NCBI GenBank assembly: GCA_028285485.1
Contig: JANQPC010000068.1
Location: 31,511 to 95,510 of the forward strand
Reading direction: 5' to 3'
Source: Paracoccaceae bacterium
GTDB lineage: Bacteria > Pseudomonadota > Alphaproteobacteria > Rhodobacterales > Rhodobacteraceae
DNA length: 64,000 nucleotides
A model generated the notes under the pieces. It did not search any database. It worked only from the letters and a program-made list of their open reading frames with translations, and was not told where the DNA came from. Below, in pieces: positions 62,562 to 64,000 of this stretch; the first letter of the stretch is position 1; the number at the start of each line of letters is the position of its first letter. A program made the position numbers and the translations under genes.

Positions 62562-62602
62562 GCAGGCACTCGGCTCCCTTCGTGAGCCTAGATGCAGCCT
62601 GC
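62562..62602. terminator. Candidate stem-loop between the convergent RidA and AKR-RidA genes
   Basis: GCAGGC/GCCTGC outer arms and GGCTC/GAGCC inner arms nest around CCTTCGT in the 114-nt gap between convergent genes. Bulges on both sides and no T-tract make this a weak terminator call. Confidence 0.35.
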
Positions 62603-62655
62603 TTGCGGGCCATTGCCGGGTCTTGCACCGCCTTGTTTGAGCGCGCGATCCCGGC

Positions 62656-64000
62656 CTAGCCGCGGCACAGGGCCTCCGCCTCAATCTCCACACGGTAGCC
62701 GCCGATCAGGCCGGCAACGACGACGAGGGTATTGGCCGGTTTGATCTTTGCAAAGATCCGGCCATGGGCGCGGGAGACGGCCTCAACATCCGCCTCGTCG
62801 ACAATGTAGATGCGGGTGCGCAGAACGTCTTCAGCGCGCGCGCCCAGCGCCGAAAGCGCGGCCAGAATCTTATCAAGCACGAAGACCGCCTGCGCCCCGG
62901 CATCATCAGGCGCCACGATCCGGTCCTCCCCCGCCGTGGCCGTTGTTCCCGAAACAACAATACGGTCGCCGACACGCTGCGCGCGGCAATAGCCCGCGAT
63001 GTCTTCCCACTTGGATCCGCTTGCAACCCGCATTCTGCCCGAGCCCGTTGGCTCGGCGGCATGCGGCAGCGGCATCTCCTCCAGATGATGGCTGAGATCG
63101 CCCGACGCCGTGAGGAAGGGCGGTTGGCGGTATTCATCCCCGCAATCGCCGGGCACCGCCGCCGTTGCCGCGAAGGCATCGGCAAGGCGCGCATGATCTT
63201 CCGCATCGAGCGCAAAGGAAAACAGCCGCTCGTTATCATCGGTGTGAACCCGTTCGCCCAAGCGCGCGCCAACGATAACGCCTGCCACGGCGGGGTGGCT
63301 CAGAACCCACCGTGTGGCAACATTCGCGATGGAAACGCCATGGCGGCGGGCAATGGCATCGGCTGCCCGCAGGATGCCCTGAAACGGCTCCCATCCCCCC
63401 GCCACATCGATGAAGCGCTTGTATTTCATCTTCGACCAGTCGCTAAGATCCAAGGGCTCCGGCGCGCCAAGCCAGCGTTCCGAGAGAAAGCCGCCACAAA
63501 GCGTGCCGTAGGCCAGAAGCGTCACGCCCCTTCGCGCAGACAGTGCCGACAAGGCACCTGCCGCCCGGCGATCGACCAGGGAGAAGGATACCTGGTTCGT
63601 CACCAGCGGAACGCCATCCGCTAGCGCCAGCTCCAGATGCGCCGCATCGAAATTCGTCACCCCGATTTCGGCAATCAGCCCCTCTTCGCGCAACCTCGTG
63701 AGTTCGTGCAGCGCATCCAGCCACGCCGGGTGCAGAAAGCTCCACCAGTGAAATTGCAGCAGATCCACCCGCTCCACACCCAGCCGCTCAAGCCGGTCGG
63801 TCACCCCCTTACGCACCACCTGCGCGGTCATAGGCCCGGGCGCGGGGCACCATTTGGTGAAAGCCAGCGGGCGGGGCGATGTGCCTCTTGCAAGCAAGCA
63901 GCCCGTGATCAGTTCGGCGGTGCCATAGTGATCGGCCATGTCAAAGGTATCGAACCCGCGCGCGGCATAGGCCTCAAGCCAGTCCGCACCCTTATCGGGA
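62656..64000 (-). CDS. Aldo/keto reductase fused to a C-terminal RidA domain (5' partial)
   Basis: At least 447 residues; the frame is open to the right edge, so the true start is outside the window. The N-terminal part is an aldo/keto reductase with the tetrad visible as Asp and Tyr in TFDMADHYGTAE, Lys in FTKWCP and His in LLQFHWWS, plus the NAD(P)H-binding segment GVIVGARLGERVHTDDNERLF. The last 120-130 residues form a RidA-like domain (YCRAQRVGDRIVVSGTTATAGED, AVFVLDKILAALSALGARAEDVLRTRIYI). The fusion couples carbonyl reduction to imine/enamine handling. Whether it belongs functionally to the neighbouring sulfonate locus is unknown. Confidence 0.88.
   Translation of the reverse strand, partial: PDKGADWLEAYAARGFDTFDMADHYGTAELITGCLLARGTSPRPLAFTKWCPAPGPMTAQVVRKGVTDRLERLGVERVDLLQFHWWSFLHPAWLDALHELTRLREEGLIAEIGVTNFDAAHLELALADGVPLVTNQVSFSLVDRRAAGALSALSARRGVTLLAYGTLCGGFLSERWLGAPEPLDLSDWSKMKYKRFIDVAGGWEPFQGILRAADAIARRHGVSIANVATRWVLSHPAVAGVIVGARLGERVHTDDNERLFSFALDAEDHARLADAFAATAAVPGDCGDEYRQPPFLTASGDLSHHLEEMPLPHAAEPTGSGRMRVASGSKWEDIAGYCRAQRVGDRIVVSGTTATAGEDRIVAPDDAGAQAVFVLDKILAALSALGARAEDVLRTRIYIVDEADVEAVSRAHGRIFAKIKPANTLVVVAGLIGGYRVEIEAEALCRG

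Noticed and set aside
1..64000. CRISPR arrays, prophage, insertion sequences, tRNA or rRNA genes
   Set aside because: No direct-repeat arrays, transposase or integrase patterns, or RNA-gene-like sequences were seen on either strand by eye; a dedicated RNA and repeat search would be needed to be certain.

Overview
The window is a GC-rich, gene-dense stretch of an alphaproteobacterial chromosome, most likely from the Rhodobacterales/Roseobacter group. The inference rests on TRAP and ABC importers in abundance, a UbiG-type methyltransferase, an HpsN/CuyA-like organosulfonate module and a KpsE-type capsule exporter. I saw no rRNA, tRNA, CRISPR array, insertion sequence or phage gene. Nearly all genes sit in tight operons with 1-4 nt ATGA/GTGA overlaps.

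Layout. (1) 1-4.1 kb: the 3' part of a KpsE-like capsule export gene, a matrixin-type zinc protease and purF. (2) 4.2-16.4 kb: a carbohydrate-acid locus. A long leftward operon (ADC-like protein, D-2-hydroxyacid dehydrogenase, FAH-family hydrolase, a complete RhaSTPQ-like ABC importer, GntR/FCD regulator, Gfo/Idh/MocA oxidoreductase, TIM-barrel isomerase, RhaM-like mutarotase) diverges from an SDR and an enolase-superfamily dehydratase. The shared promoter carries a three-half-site ACCAATT/AATTGGT operator. (3) 16.5-18.6 kb: small housekeeping or unknown genes and a UbiG-like methyltransferase. (4) 18.7-25.7 kb: LysR, DUF1445, a TRAP transporter, DUF2848 and 5-oxoprolinase subunits PxpB and PxpC, with no PxpA in the window. 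(5) 25.8-30.1 kb: a small unknown gene, ppsA and a DUF3179 protein.

(6) 30.6-38.6 kb: an NAD-linked formate dehydrogenase (fused NuoE/NuoF-type diaphorase plus molybdenum subunit), then pyruvate formate-lyase and its radical-SAM activase. A perfect FNR box lies upstream of pflB. Together these could turn pyruvate into acetyl-CoA, CO2 and NADH when oxygen is low. (7) 38.7-52.7 kb: two converging sugar operons: an Rbs-type ABC importer with an SMP-30 lactonase, and a CUT1 ABC importer with a GH31 glycosidase, an SDR and an EthD-like protein. A LacI-family gene stands at the right edge. Near-identical AATACAAACGTTTG operators lie upstream of both operons, so the block looks like one regulon.

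(8) 52.7-62.5 kb: a probable organosulfonate module: LysR, a CuyA-like PLP sulfo-lyase, an Asp/Glu-type racemase, an OpuA/ProU-type ABC importer, an HpsN-like dehydrogenase of the histidinol dehydrogenase fold, a YeiH-family exporter and RidA. A coherent reading is import, oxidation towards sulfolactate, elimination of sulfite from cysteate, RidA-assisted hydrolysis of the imine, and sulfite/sulfate export. The window ends inside an aldo/keto reductase fused to a RidA domain.

A repeated architectural feature is a strong GC-rich stem-loop directly after the substrate-binding-protein gene in all four ABC operons.
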